The notes below the pieces were generated by a model. That model ran no database searches. It had not been told where the DNA came from and saw only the letters and a list, made by a program, of their open reading frames with translations. This document shows positions 26,097 through 34,453 of a stretch of DNA of 64,000 nucleotides, piece after piece; within the stretch, counting starts at the first letter, position 1; each line of letters opens with the position of its first letter. The stretch is from Candidatus Saccharimonadota bacterium (GTDB lineage: Bacteria > Patescibacteriota > Saccharimonadia > Saccharimonadales > Saccharimonadaceae): NCBI GenBank assembly GCA_017511925.1, contig JAFWHS010000003.1:1-64000 (forward strand), read 5' to 3'. The position numbers and the translations under genes are program-made.

Positions 26097-27737
26097 ATGA
26101 AAAAGTTTAAGTTCCGGTCGGTTGTGCAGCTCGCAAATATAAAGCTGTCAGTGAAGTCAGCAGCAATTGTTTTGGCAAGCTCTACCTTAGTTTCGGCGCT
26201 ACTCGGACTTTTTCGTGATCGTCTTTTAAACTCTTATTATCTTGGTACCTACCCAACTGGTATAGATGCTTACACAGCAGCATTTACGATACCAGATTTT
26301 ATGTTTTTTATTTTAACCAGTGGCGCGCTTGCAGTGTCGTTTATTCCTGTATTTAATCAACGTTTGGCTTCTGGAAATAAAAAATCCGCCTGGGAATTAT
26401 CATCAAGTCTACTCAATCTATTGGCTCTATTAACTTTTGTAACGAGTATATTAATTATTATCTTTGCAGATCCTTTAATTCGGTACATTGTAAGCCCAGG
26501 GCTTGACGAATCTGGCATGATCTTGGCAATTAACATGACTAGAGTAATAGCGATCAATCCGTTTTTGTTCAGTATCGCCACAGTATTAACCTCAATGCAA
26601 CAAGCGGTAGGAAGATTTGTGTTTTATGCTGTAGCGCCGGCTATATATAATATAGGTATCATTATCGGTATTACATGCTTCACCGGAGGAATTAATTTAT
26701 TTGGGATACAAATATTCGAAGGTGGTATCATGGGGGTAGCTCTTGGTGTGATTTTGGGTGCAATTATGCAACTAATCGTGGCTTTGATCGGATTATTTGG
26801 GCTTGGGTTCGATTACGAATTTAAAATTAATTGGAAAAATCAGGGATTTCGTACAATCTTAAAGCTTTTGCCACCACGTTCGCTAGATCAAGGAATCGAT
26901 TACGTAAATTCACTTGTCAGCACAAACTTGTCTTCAAGAATGGGGGCGGGCGCAGTTAGGTCTTTCGACCAAGCGACTACGCTCCATACCGTACCGGTAA
27001 GCTTAGTTGGAGTTGCAATTTCGACGGCTTTCTTCCCAAAACTGACCGAGGAATTGGGGGACGGCGAAAGAACAGAATTTTATAATACATTTCGAAAAGC
27101 TTTGAGGACAATTATATGGATTTCTTTGCCGGTGGCGATCATTGCGTTTTTTGGACGAGGATATGTAACAAGCTTCATTTCCAATATCGGAAATAATGAT
27201 AGCAACGGCACAATTTCTTCGGTTCTCGGTACTTTATGTGTAGCAATTTTTGCACGCTCCGTCTTTCATATTGCATCGCGTGGATTTTATGCGTATCAAG
27301 ACACAAAGACGCCTTTTCGCGTATCAGTAGTGGCAATCGGGCTGACTATCGGCCTGTCAGTATTGTTCTATTTTATGAACTGGGGAGTTGATGGGCTTGG
27401 TTTAGCACAATCACTTGGCGCGATGATTGAGATTATAATTTTACTTTTCATATTACAAAAACGTTCCGATTACAAAATTCTAGACAAAGAATTTTGGAAA
27501 GCTTTCTGTAGGATGTTGTTCGCGACCTTAATAACTGGCTGCGTAGCGTTTTCATTGACGAAATTTATCCCGCTAATGGCGACGGACTCATCTTTAGTGA
27601 TTACAATTCCGAAATTTGCTCTAATTGCAGCTCTGTCATCTTTGTCATATATTATTGCAAGTTTCTTCTTAAATCTTGATGAAGTAAAACCTATCATAGA
27701 TTATATGAAGAAAATTTTGTTTAGAAACGCAAAATAA
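26097..27737 (+). CDS. murJ: Lipid II flippase MurJ
   Basis: 546 aa with about 14 membrane helices, typical of the MOP-family flippase. Conserved signatures include STLVSALLGLFRDRLL and DAYTAAFTIPDFMFFILTSGALAVSFIPVF near the N-terminus. It moves lipid II across the membrane to the PBP, whose gene is its divergent neighbour. The length is slightly above E. coli MurJ (511). No Shine-Dalgarno; the -10 box is seven bases from the ATG. gatC follows 16 bases after the stop. Confidence 0.94.
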   Translation: MKKFKFRSVVQLANIKLSVKSAAIVLASSTLVSALLGLFRDRLLNSYYLGTYPTGIDAYTAAFTIPDFMFFILTSGALAVSFIPVFNQRLASGNKKSAWELSSSLLNLLALLTFVTSILIIIFADPLIRYIVSPGLDESGMILAINMTRVIAINPFLFSIATVLTSMQQAVGRFVFYAVAPAIYNIGIIIGITCFTGGINLFGIQIFEGGIMGVALGVILGAIMQLIVALIGLFGLGFDYEFKINWKNQGFRTILKLLPPRSLDQGIDYVNSLVSTNLSSRMGAGAVRSFDQATTLHTVPVSLVGVAISTAFFPKLTEELGDGERTEFYNTFRKALRTIIWISLPVAIIAFFGRGYVTSFISNIGNNDSNGTISSVLGTLCVAIFARSVFHIASRGFYAYQDTKTPFRVSVVAIGLTIGLSVLFYFMNWGVDGLGLAQSLGAMIEIIILLFILQKRSDYKILDKEFWKAFCRMLFATLITGCVAFSLTKFIPLMATDSSLVITIPKFALIAALSSLSYIIASFFLNLDEVKPIIDYMKKILFRNAK

Positions 27738-27753
27738 TGGTATAATTTAAGAT
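27738..27753 (+). promoter_or_regulatory. Leaderless promoter of the gatCAB operon
   Basis: TGG-TATAAT (27738-27746) ends seven bases before the gatC ATG and overlaps the end of murJ; no SD. Confidence 0.65.
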
Positions 27754-28041
27754 ATGGAAATAAAACGCGAGGATATTGTTCATTTGGCTGATTTGTCGGA
27801 TTTTTCTTTAGAAAATGACGAGATCGAAAGTCTGGGAAAAGATTTACAGGGGATTATTACATATATTTCTCAGCTTGATGAACTTAATACTGAGAACATT
27901 GAGCCGACATATCAAGTTTTTGAAATGGAAAATATCTGGCGTGAAGATGAAATTTTGCCACAAGATGCTACTCGTGAGCAGCTCCTTGCATTGACCAAAG
28001 AAGAAAAAGATAATCAGATAAAGGTGCCTAAGGTATTATGA
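27754..28041 (+). CDS. gatC: Asp/Glu-tRNA amidotransferase subunit C
   Basis: 95 aa, the normal size. KREDIVHLADLSDFSLENDEIE matches the GatC N-terminus, and the belt-like chain wraps around GatA in the GatCAB complex. The complex converts Glu-tRNA-Gln and Asp-tRNA-Asn to the amide forms, so this organism probably lacks one or both direct synthetases. It is the first gene of a four-gene operon; gatA overlaps by four bases. Confidence 0.92.
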   Translation: MEIKREDIVHLADLSDFSLENDEIESLGKDLQGIITYISQLDELNTENIEPTYQVFEMENIWREDEILPQDATREQLLALTKEEKDNQIKVPKVL

Positions 28042-29414
28042 TGAAAACTGCAAATAAAACCGTAACTGCAACTAGATTGGTGAAAGATGCGCTCGCAAAG
28101 GTAAAACATTTTGAAGATTATAATATTTTTACCTTCATAAATGAGGAGGGGGCACTAAAAAAAGCTGCTGAGATAGATGCAAAAATAGCGCGTGGAGAAA
28201 AAGTAGGAAGACTAGCTGGCGTACCTTATGCACTGAAAGATAATTTTCTGAGTCCAGAAGGAGAAACGACTGCTTCGGCGCATATTTTGGAAGGATTTTC
28301 TTCGCCAGTTACAGCAACTGCAGTAGCTAAATTAGAAGCCGAAGGCGCTATCATGATTGGGCGCACCAACATGGATGCTTTTGCGCACGGATCTTCTACG
28401 GAAAATTCATATTTTGGGCCGACTAGAAACGCTTTTGATAAAGAACGGGTGGCTGGTGGCTCTTCTGGCGGCTCAGCAGTGGCGGTAGCTCTTGATATCG
28501 TAGAGTTTGCAACTGGTACCGACACTGGTGGATCAATTCGGCAACCAGCATCATTTAATGGTGTATATGGGCTAAAACCAACTTACGGTACGATTAGCCG
28601 CTATGGTGTAGTAGCGATGGCATCCTCTACGGATTGTATTGGTTTTTTTACCAAGACTCCCGACGATATGAATCTTTTGATGGAAATTACGGCAGGGCAA
28701 GACCCGAAAGATATGACGACTTTACCGGATTATTATAAAGAAAGCACACCTAAAGAATCCAGCTTAAGGATTGGTATCATCAAAGATTTTGACAATGAGT
28801 CAGTAGATATCGAAATACGAAAAGCGCTAAAGAAGAAGTGTGAAGAGCTAAAAGCAAAAGGGCACGAAATCGTCGAGCTAGAGATGCCAGCATTAAAATA
28901 TGCTCTGGCGGCATATTATATTATTGTACCGGCAGAAATTGCGTCGAATTTATCGAGGTATGATGGGATACGATACGGTTTTAGAGCCGGCGATTCGCAA
29001 GATTTGAATGCGCTTTATAAAAATACGCGCAGCGAAGGATTTATGCCAGAGAATAAGCGCCGGATTATGATCGGGAACTTTGTGCTATCTAGTGGTTTTT
29101 ATGATGCATACTTCTTAAAAGCAGCAAAGGCGCGTACGTTAATTGTAAAAGAGTATGCAGATGCCTTTTCAAAATGCGATTTCATTTTAACACCAGTATC
29201 ACCAAACCCAGCTTTTAAACTTGGTGAAAAGGTAGGAGACCCAGTAGCTATGTATCTTGAAGATATGATGAGCGTGTCATTAAACTTGGCGGGCGTGCCA
29301 GGATTAGCAATTCCGGCTGGAAAAACCAAAGACGGATTAGCATTAGGATTGCAACTAGTTGGACCACGTCGTAGTGACAAAGCCTTGATAGAGTTTTCGA
29401 AGGAGTTAATCTGA
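28038..29414 (+). CDS. gatA: Asp/Glu-tRNA amidotransferase subunit A
   Basis: 458 aa. The amidase signature is intact: YALKDN (catalytic Lys), GGSSGGSAVAVA and GTDTGGSIRQPA with the cis-Ser/Ser catalytic pair. GatA hydrolyses glutamine and passes ammonia to GatB. The length is typical for shorter GatA. The first codons are ATG ATG; either may be used. The stop overlaps the next start by one base. Confidence 0.95.
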   Translation: MMKTANKTVTATRLVKDALAKVKHFEDYNIFTFINEEGALKKAAEIDAKIARGEKVGRLAGVPYALKDNFLSPEGETTASAHILEGFSSPVTATAVAKLEAEGAIMIGRTNMDAFAHGSSTENSYFGPTRNAFDKERVAGGSSGGSAVAVALDIVEFATGTDTGGSIRQPASFNGVYGLKPTYGTISRYGVVAMASSTDCIGFFTKTPDDMNLLMEITAGQDPKDMTTLPDYYKESTPKESSLRIGIIKDFDNESVDIEIRKALKKKCEELKAKGHEIVELEMPALKYALAAYYIIVPAEIASNLSRYDGIRYGFRAGDSQDLNALYKNTRSEGFMPENKRRIMIGNFVLSSGFYDAYFLKAAKARTLIVKEYADAFSKCDFILTPVSPNPAFKLGEKVGDPVAMYLEDMMSVSLNLAGVPGLAIPAGKTKDGLALGLQLVGPRRSDKALIEFSKELI

Positions 29415-29833
29415 TGGAAAATGGCGTAGTAATTTTTGTGGTGGCAGTATTAATCGTGGCAGTAATGCTACTTCTAGCAATTAAATTAACCGGCAAACGC
29501 AATCATAAATTTAATATAGAAGAGTATCAGACTAGATTTTTAAGAATTGAGAATAGATTGAATAAGAATAACTCTGCTACTTTCGCACTATCTATTATTA
29601 ATGCGGATAAATTACTCGACAGAGCAATGCACGAAGCGGGTATACCAGGAAAGACTATGGGGGATCGCCTAAAGAAAGCTGGCGGAAGATTCACGAATAT
29701 AGATGCTGTATGGCGAGCGCATAAATTGCGCAATGCAATTGCGCATGAAGATGATTTGGAAATTACCTATCGTCAAGCGGCTTCGGCATTGTTAATTTAT
29801 AAACAGGCATTAAAAGATTTGGGAGCTATCTAA
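29414..29833 (+). CDS. Single-pass membrane protein inside the gatCAB operon
   Basis: 139 aa. One N-terminal membrane helix (about 4-25) precedes a cytoplasmic helical domain (about 35-139; ENRLNKNNSATFALSIINADKLLDRAM, WRAHKLRNAIAHEDDLEITYRQA). The RNAIAH segment resembles the RxxxxH-type motif of HEPN/DUF86-like helical proteins, but that is a pattern only. It is fused into the operon by one-base overlaps with gatA and gatB, so it is made with the amidotransferase. No function is known to me. Confidence 0.75.
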   Translation: MENGVVIFVVAVLIVAVMLLLAIKLTGKRNHKFNIEEYQTRFLRIENRLNKNNSATFALSIINADKLLDRAMHEAGIPGKTMGDRLKKAGGRFTNIDAVWRAHKLRNAIAHEDDLEITYRQAASALLIYKQALKDLGAI

Positions 29834-31245
29834 TGAAATATATTCCAACTATAGGTATCGAATGTCACGTACAGTTATCTACGAAAACGAAATTATTTTC
29901 GGAAGTAGATAACGATGCTAGAGGCAAAGAGCCGAACTCTTGCGTGTCGCCAGTAGATTACGCATTGCCCGGGATGCTACCAAGATTAAACGGAGAAGCG
30001 ATACGACTAGCAATCTTAGCTGGGCGCGCAATGAACTGCGAAATCAACGCACAGTCTAGATTTGATCGTAAACATTATTTTTATCCAGATTCACCGAAGG
30101 GCTATCAGATCACGCAATTTTATCATCCGATCATTGGTGCTGGGTTTGTAGAATTGCCGTCTGGTACAAAAATAAGGATTGAACATGCGCATCTTGAAGG
30201 TGATGCTGGCAAGTTAACTCATTTTGATACATATTCACTGGTGGATCTTAATCGTGTAGACACGCCGTTGATTGAGATTGTATCAATGCCAGATATTCAT
30301 TCTGCCAAAGATGCACATGATTATTGCAAAGAGTTGTGGAGACTGATGTGTTATGCCGGCGTGACTTATGGCGATCTTTACAATGGTAATATGCGGTTTG
30401 ATATAAATACGTCAGTTGCGCCGGAAGGATCAGACAAACTTGGCACTAGGACAGAAGTGAAAAATTTGAACTCCTTTAGAAGCGTAGAGCGTGCAGTAGA
30501 ATACGAGATCGAGAGACAAACTAAAGTACTTGAAGCTGGTGAAGAAGTAGTTCAAGAGACTCGTGGCTGGAATGACGCAACTGGCAAGACGACTGGGCAA
30601 AGGTCAAAGGAAGAGGCCAAAGATTATCGTTATATGCCAGAGCCAGATATTCCGCCAATTAATTTGTCGGCTGAATTTATTGAAGCGGAGGCTGCAAAGT
30701 TGCCGATGATGCCAGCGGATTATCGCGCGAAGTTTAGCAGTGTCTTACCTAATGATATCCTTGAGATTTTACTGGATTATCCAGAATTGATGCAAAAAAC
30801 AAACGAAATTGACGAGAAATATGTAAAAACAATTGCTAATTTGTTCACCTCAGTGCTGCTTGCAGAGGAGAAGTCGGCAGAATATTTGAACGATTTGCCG
30901 TCCGCTAAAGATTTGAATGAGCTTGCTGAGATGAATACACAGAAAGAATTAAGTTCTACGGCGACTAAGGAAGTATTTCTCAGATTATTTGACCCACAGA
31001 TGAAAGAGCGTGGCGCCAAGACAATTGCAAAAGAACTAGGGTTGATCCAGGAAAATGATCTTGGGGCGCTCGAAGCGATCGTAGATACGGTACTAGCGAA
31101 ACCAGAAACCAAAAAGGCACAAGATGATTTTCGTGCTGGAGAGGAAAAAGTAATTGGATTTTTGGTGGGTCAGGTGATGAAGGAGTCTCGTGGCAAAGCC
31201 AATCCGAGCGCAGTACAAGAAATTCTGAGAAAGAGATTATCATAA
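29833..31245 (+). CDS. gatB: Asp/Glu-tRNA amidotransferase subunit B
   Basis: 470 aa, normal length. IGIECHVQLSTKTKLF at the N-terminus, the DRKHYFYPDSPKGYQITQ block, EGDAGKL, and DLNRVDTPLIEIVSMPD are hallmark GatB sequences. It contains the kinase-like active site that activates the misacylated tRNA, plus the C-terminal helical and YqeY-like tRNA-binding tail. It overlaps the stop of the membrane-protein gene by one base and ends the operon before a hairpin terminator. Confidence 0.96.
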   Translation: MKYIPTIGIECHVQLSTKTKLFSEVDNDARGKEPNSCVSPVDYALPGMLPRLNGEAIRLAILAGRAMNCEINAQSRFDRKHYFYPDSPKGYQITQFYHPIIGAGFVELPSGTKIRIEHAHLEGDAGKLTHFDTYSLVDLNRVDTPLIEIVSMPDIHSAKDAHDYCKELWRLMCYAGVTYGDLYNGNMRFDINTSVAPEGSDKLGTRTEVKNLNSFRSVERAVEYEIERQTKVLEAGEEVVQETRGWNDATGKTTGQRSKEEAKDYRYMPEPDIPPINLSAEFIEAEAAKLPMMPADYRAKFSSVLPNDILEILLDYPELMQKTNEIDEKYVKTIANLFTSVLLAEEKSAEYLNDLPSAKDLNELAEMNTQKELSSTATKEVFLRLFDPQMKERGAKTIAKELGLIQENDLGALEAIVDTVLAKPETKKAQDDFRAGEEKVIGFLVGQVMKESRGKANPSAVQEILRKRLS

Positions 31246-31260
31246 ACTAAATACATGAAA

Positions 31261-31283
31261 AACCCCGCGTTTAACGCGGGGTT
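31261..31283 (+). terminator. Terminator after gatB
   Basis: AACCCCGCG (31261-31269) and CGCGGGGTT (31275-31283) form a perfect 9-bp stem. There is no clear T-run afterwards. Confidence 0.6.
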
Positions 31284-31391
31284 ATGTGATTACAAGAATT
31301 AGTTCCTTTTGTTTTACATATTGTATGTGTACTTAAGATAAAATACTCACTGTGTTTGGTTTATACCAAAACGTTTACCAAATATTTTTGG

Positions 31392-31611
31392 TGATATAAT
31401 AATGTTATTCTGATTAGATTATTACCATCTTTGGGCACACATTATGCTTATATTTATAGGGCATGATTGCTACTAGCTTCGTGCGCCCTCATCGACCTTT
31501 ATACTTTTCCTGGAATTATCCTCAGTGAGAGCTATTTAAGACCTTCTTAGACGAAGTATGTCTACTATACCGCTCTCTACGTCAAAGGTCTGGCTCAGAC
31601 CGCCGGCGAAT
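31392..31611. ncRNA. Candidate structured RNA (strand uncertain)
   Basis: No gene fits here. A forward extended -10 (TGA-TATAAT, 31392-31400) would start a transcript near 31407. Downstream are nested perfect helices: ATTATGC/GCATGAT (31441-31447, 31461-31467), GGGCAC with GTGCGCCC (31433-31438, 31481-31488), GACCTTT/AAAGGTC (31494-31500, 31584-31590) enclosing GAGAGC/GCTCTC (31527-31532, 31572-31577) and TAGAC/GTCTA (31548-31552, 31560-31564), then GGTCTG/CAGACC (31587-31601). It matches no tmRNA, RNase P, SRP or 6S core I could recognise. It could also be the 3' part of the minus-strand transcript. Confidence 0.4.
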
Positions 31612-31803
31612 CTAATCTGGGGCAAAGGACTCTAATGTATCTTCGAACGAGTTCTCCGGCACGCCTTGATAAACTGATACGCTAGTAGACTGCGCATTGT
31701 TGGCGGCACGACGGGGAACAAGACGATACATAGGTACCTTGTCCTGTAAGCATATCATTACTATAAGTAAAATAAACAAAACAGTAAAAACATATGAAAA
31801 CAC
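31612..31803 (-). CDS. Small single-pass membrane protein, function unknown
   Basis: 63 aa. A strongly hydrophobic N-terminal helix (about 3-20) is followed by a short soluble tail with an RRAANNAQ segment and an acidic end (ENSFEDTLESFAPD). The start is GTG at 31803, supported by AAGGAGGAG six bases upstream, and a consensus promoter lies 80 to 110 bases further up. The promoter and SD are among the strongest in the window, which argues for a real and highly expressed gene. No family is recognised. It is transcribed away from the small unit at 31926-32192. Confidence 0.62.
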   Translation of the reverse strand: MFSYVFTVLFILLIVMICLQDKVPMYRLVPRRAANNAQSTSVSVYQGVPENSFEDTLESFAPD

Positions 31804-31882
31804 GGAATCTCCTCCTTTCTAAAGAACTAACAGTTCATATGAAGACCGAAGCCACACACTCACACAAAACTGTCGTATGGGT

Positions 31883-31912
31883 ATTGTAGCATTAAGAGAG
31901 CGATACTGTCAA
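31883..31912 (-). promoter_or_regulatory. Consensus promoter of the 63-codon gene
   Basis: TTGACA (31912-31907), 18-base spacer, TGC-TACAAT (to 31883), minus strand. The leader is about 70 bases. Confidence 0.8.
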
Positions 31913-31925
31913 TACCGATTTTGAA

Positions 31926-31954
31926 TTGACTTTTTAGAGGTAATATGCTAATAT
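31926..31954 (+). promoter_or_regulatory. Promoter of a short transcription unit upstream of fusA
   Basis: TTGACT (31926-31931), 17-base spacer, TGC-TAATAT (to 31954; TGC at 31946-31948). It is back-to-back with the promoter of the 63-codon gene, 14 bases away. Confidence 0.75.
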
Positions 31955-32004
31955 AGGTAAACCTAGCTATAGTCGCTAGAGCACTTTTGAAAGGAAGTGA
32001 TGGT

Positions 32005-32052
32005 ATGAAATTCACTCGATTTTATTATCGTCGCATAATGGCGCCTGGATAG
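32005..32052 (+). CDS. Possible 15-residue micro-protein
   Basis: ATG at 32005 with AAGGAAG eight bases upstream opens MKFTRFYYRRIMAPG and stops at TAG. The peptide is very basic and aromatic. It may be a real micro-protein, a leader peptide, or chance inside a small RNA. Only the good ribosome site and the dedicated promoter and terminator argue for it. Confidence 0.35.
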   Translation: MKFTRFYYRRIMAPG

Positions 32053-32163
32053 TTCGCTGGTTAGATTTAATCTCTTTTTAATTAATGTATTTTAATACAA
32101 AAAATAATTTAATATGACTGAAAAATTTAATATGCGAAAAATCAAATAAAAACGCCATTATAG

Positions 32164-32192
32164 TCCCCCGATTTATCGGGGGATTTTTCTTT
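32164..32192 (+). terminator. Strong intrinsic terminator
   Basis: TCCCCCGAT (32164-32172) with ATCGGGGGA (32175-32183), then a T-rich run. It closes the short unit before the fusA promoter. Confidence 0.9.
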
Positions 32193-32209
32193 TAAATATC
32201 TAAAAAGTA

Positions 32210-32288
32210 TGTTATAATGACTAAAACTTGTCTTTTTGAGTGTGGAGCTCTAAAAAGGACGAAAAAATAATAATCGTAAAAGGAGCAT
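32210..32288 (+). promoter_or_regulatory. fusA promoter and leader
   Basis: TGT-TATAAT (32210-32218), then a leader of about 65 bases with an imperfect hairpin built from GTCTTTTTGAG and CTCTAAAAAGGAC (about 32229-32261) and AAAGGAG before the ATG. Confidence 0.6.
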
Positions 32289-34388
32289 ATGGCTACTGGA
32301 ATTAAGAGTTTGGCAGACATGCGCAATATCGGTATCATTGCACATATCGACGCCGGCAAAACTACAACTTCTGAAGCGATTCTTTATCGCACAGGTTTAA
32401 AGCATAAAATTGATTTAGTTAAGGGTGGCACTGGTGGTGCTGATACTGACTGGATGGAGCAGGAAAAAGAGCGTGGTATCACGATTACTTCCGCTGCTGT
32501 AACAGTTTATTGGAAAGGTCACCAAATTAATATTATCGATACGCCGGGCCACATCGACTTCACCGCTGAGGTGGAGCGTTCGCTTCGCGTACTCGATGGT
32601 GCCGTAGTGGTATTTGATGGTAAGATGGGCGTAGAAGCGCAGTCTGAAACTGTTTGGCGCCAAGCTACCAAGTATGGCATTCCACGTATTTGTTTTGTGA
32701 ATAAAATTAATCAAATCGGTGGCGATTTTTACAAATCTCTTGATTCAATCCATAAGCGTTTGTCTAAAAACGCGGTAGCTATTCATTTGCCAATTGGTTT
32801 TGAAAAAGACATTTGTGGTGTCGTAGACCTCGTAGATATGAAGGCTTACACATACAAAGATTACGCTGATCATGAGCTCACTGTAGGTGAAATTCCAGAA
32901 GATATGAAAGAAAAGGCTAAGAATGCTCGTTCGATGCTAGTGGAAGAGGCCGTACAAGCTGACGAGGCTTTGATGGATAAGTACTTCAACGAAGGTGAAG
33001 AAGCTATCACGGTAGATGAACTAAAGGCCGCTCTACGTAAGCGCGTACTCGATGGTGATTTCTTCCTAGTAACCGGCGGTGATGGTCGTGGCGTGATCGT
33101 AGAAAAAGTACTCGATCTTATGACTGATTACTTACCTAGCCCACTAGATCGTGACCAGGGACAAACAGTTGGTACCAACCCAAAGACTGGTGACCAAATC
33201 GTACGTAAAGCAGAAAATTCTGAGCCGCTAACAGCTCTTGCTTTCAAGATTGCTACTGATCCGTTCGTAGGTAAATTAATCTTCATCCGCGTTTATGCTG
33301 GCAAGCTAAAATCTGGCGATACTGTACTTAATGCTTCGACTGGAGACAAAGAGCGCATTGGACGTTTGGTGCGTATGCATGCTAATGATCGTAAAGATAT
33401 TTCAGAAATTGGCGCGGGCGATATCGCTGCCGTGGTTGGTCTCAAGAACTGTACGACCGGTACGACTCTTTGTGACCCAGCACATCCGATTTTGCTCGAA
33501 TCGATCGAATTCCCAGATCCTCCAGTATCAATCGCCGTAGAGCCAAAAACTAAAGCCGACCAAGAAAAAATGGGTATTGGTCTGTCAAAGATGGCCGAGG
33601 AAGATCCAACTTTCCGCGTACATACTGATGAAGAAACCGGTCAAACGATCATCTCTGGCATGGGTGAGTTACACCTCGAAATCATTATCGACCGTTTGAA
33701 GCGCGAGCATGGCGTAGAAGCTAATACTGGTGCACCGCAAGTAGCTTACCGTGAAACTATTCGTGGTACTGCTGAAGCACAAGGTAAACATATCAAACAA
33801 TCCGGTGGTCGCGGTCAGTATGGTGACGTTTGGATCAAGTTTGAGCCGAACGAACCAGGTAAAGGCTTTGAGTTTATCGACCAGATTAAGGGTGGCGTGG
33901 TGCCTCAAGAATACCGCAAGCCAGTACAAAAGGGTGTCGAAGACACGCTTGCTGGCGGTGTGATCGCTGGCTATCCGGTAGTAGACGTGAAAGCTACACT
34001 TTATGATGGTAGCTACCACGACGTAGACTCTTCGGAGCTCGCATTTACCCTCGCTGGTGCCCTTGCTACTCGTGAAGGCATCAAGAAAGCTAACCCAGTA
34101 CTTTTGGAGCCGGTGATGAAGATGGAAATCACTACTCCAGAAGAATTCATGGGCGACGTAATTGGCGACATCAACTCTCGCCGTGGCCGTATTGATGAAA
34201 TGGAAGATCTAGTTGGTGGCGCAAAACTCATCAAGGCGTTTTGTCCTTTGGCAAATCTCTTTGGTTATACTGGCGATCTTCGTGGTATGACTCAGGGCCG
34301 CGCGGCAAGCTCAATGGAGCTTAATGGTTACGAGGAAGTACCACCTAACGTAGCTCAAGAAGTGATCGAATCCCGCAATTCGAAATAG
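32289..34388 (+). CDS. fusA: Translation elongation factor G
   Basis: 699 aa, full length, five domains. G1 is AHIDAGKTT (18-26) and G3 is DTPGH. G4 reads NKIN at 138-141: the aspartate that reads the guanine base in NKxD is asparagine. In Ras and EF-Tu this D-to-N change shifts preference from GTP to XTP, so either local structure compensates or specificity is relaxed. Domain IV ([26 protein letters not shown]) is normal. It drives translocation and, with RRF, recycling. AAAGGAG precedes the ATG. It stands alone, outside any str operon. Confidence 0.96.
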   Translation: MATGIKSLADMRNIGIIAHIDAGKTTTSEAILYRTGLKHKIDLVKGGTGGADTDWMEQEKERGITITSAAVTVYWKGHQINIIDTPGHIDFTAEVERSLRVLDGAVVVFDGKMGVEAQSETVWRQATKYGIPRICFVNKINQIGGDFYKSLDSIHKRLSKNAVAIHLPIGFEKDICGVVDLVDMKAYTYKDYADHELTVGEIPEDMKEKAKNARSMLVEEAVQADEALMDKYFNEGEEAITVDELKAALRKRVLDGDFFLVTGGDGRGVIVEKVLDLMTDYLPSPLDRDQGQTVGTNPKTGDQIVRKAENSEPLTALAFKIATDPFVGKLIFIRVYAGKLKSGDTVLNASTGDKERIGRLVRMHANDRKDISEIGAGDIAAVVGLKNCTTGTTLCDPAHPILLESIEFPDPPVSIAVEPKTKADQEKMGIGLSKMAEEDPTFRVHTDEETGQTIISGMGELHLEIIIDRLKREHGVEANTGAPQVAYRETIRGTAEAQGKHIKQSGGRGQYGDVWIKFEPNEPGKGFEFIDQIKGGVVPQEYRKPVQKGVEDTLAGGVIAGYPVVDVKATLYDGSYHDVDSSELAFTLAGALATREGIKKANPVLLEPVMKMEITTPEEFMGDVIGDINSRRGRIDEMEDLVGGAKLIKAFCPLANLFGYTGDLRGMTQGRAASSMELNGYEEVPPNVAQEVIESRNSK

Positions 34389-34402
34389 CTCGAAAAACAA
34401 TG

Positions 34403-34435
34403 AAAAATCCCCGCCTTAAAAAGCGGGGATTTTTT
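34403..34435. terminator. Bidirectional terminator between fusA and purC
   Basis: AAAAATCCCCGC (34403-34414) and GCGGGGATTTTT (34423-34434) form a perfect 12-bp stem with T-runs in both directions. Confidence 0.9.
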
Positions 34436-34453
34436 AGAGGGGGCGATAGAAAT

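Larger units (their letters stand above)
31961..32192 (+). ncRNA. Short independent transcript: candidate small RNA or micro-protein mRNA
   Basis: A strong promoter and a strong terminator (32164-32192) enclose about 230 bases with no long gene. ATAATGGCG (32035-32043) pairs perfectly with CGCCATTAT (32153-32161), closing a domain of about 110 A/T-rich bases. CACTT/AAGTG forms a hairpin near 31982-31999. The only coding candidate is a 15-codon frame at 32005-32052. It is separate from fusA, which has its own promoter after the terminator. Confidence 0.55.

Noticed and set aside
31392-31611. tmRNA or RNase P RNA at the structured region
   Set aside because: No tag-peptide frame, no tRNA-like end and none of the conserved RNase P core sequences could be found.
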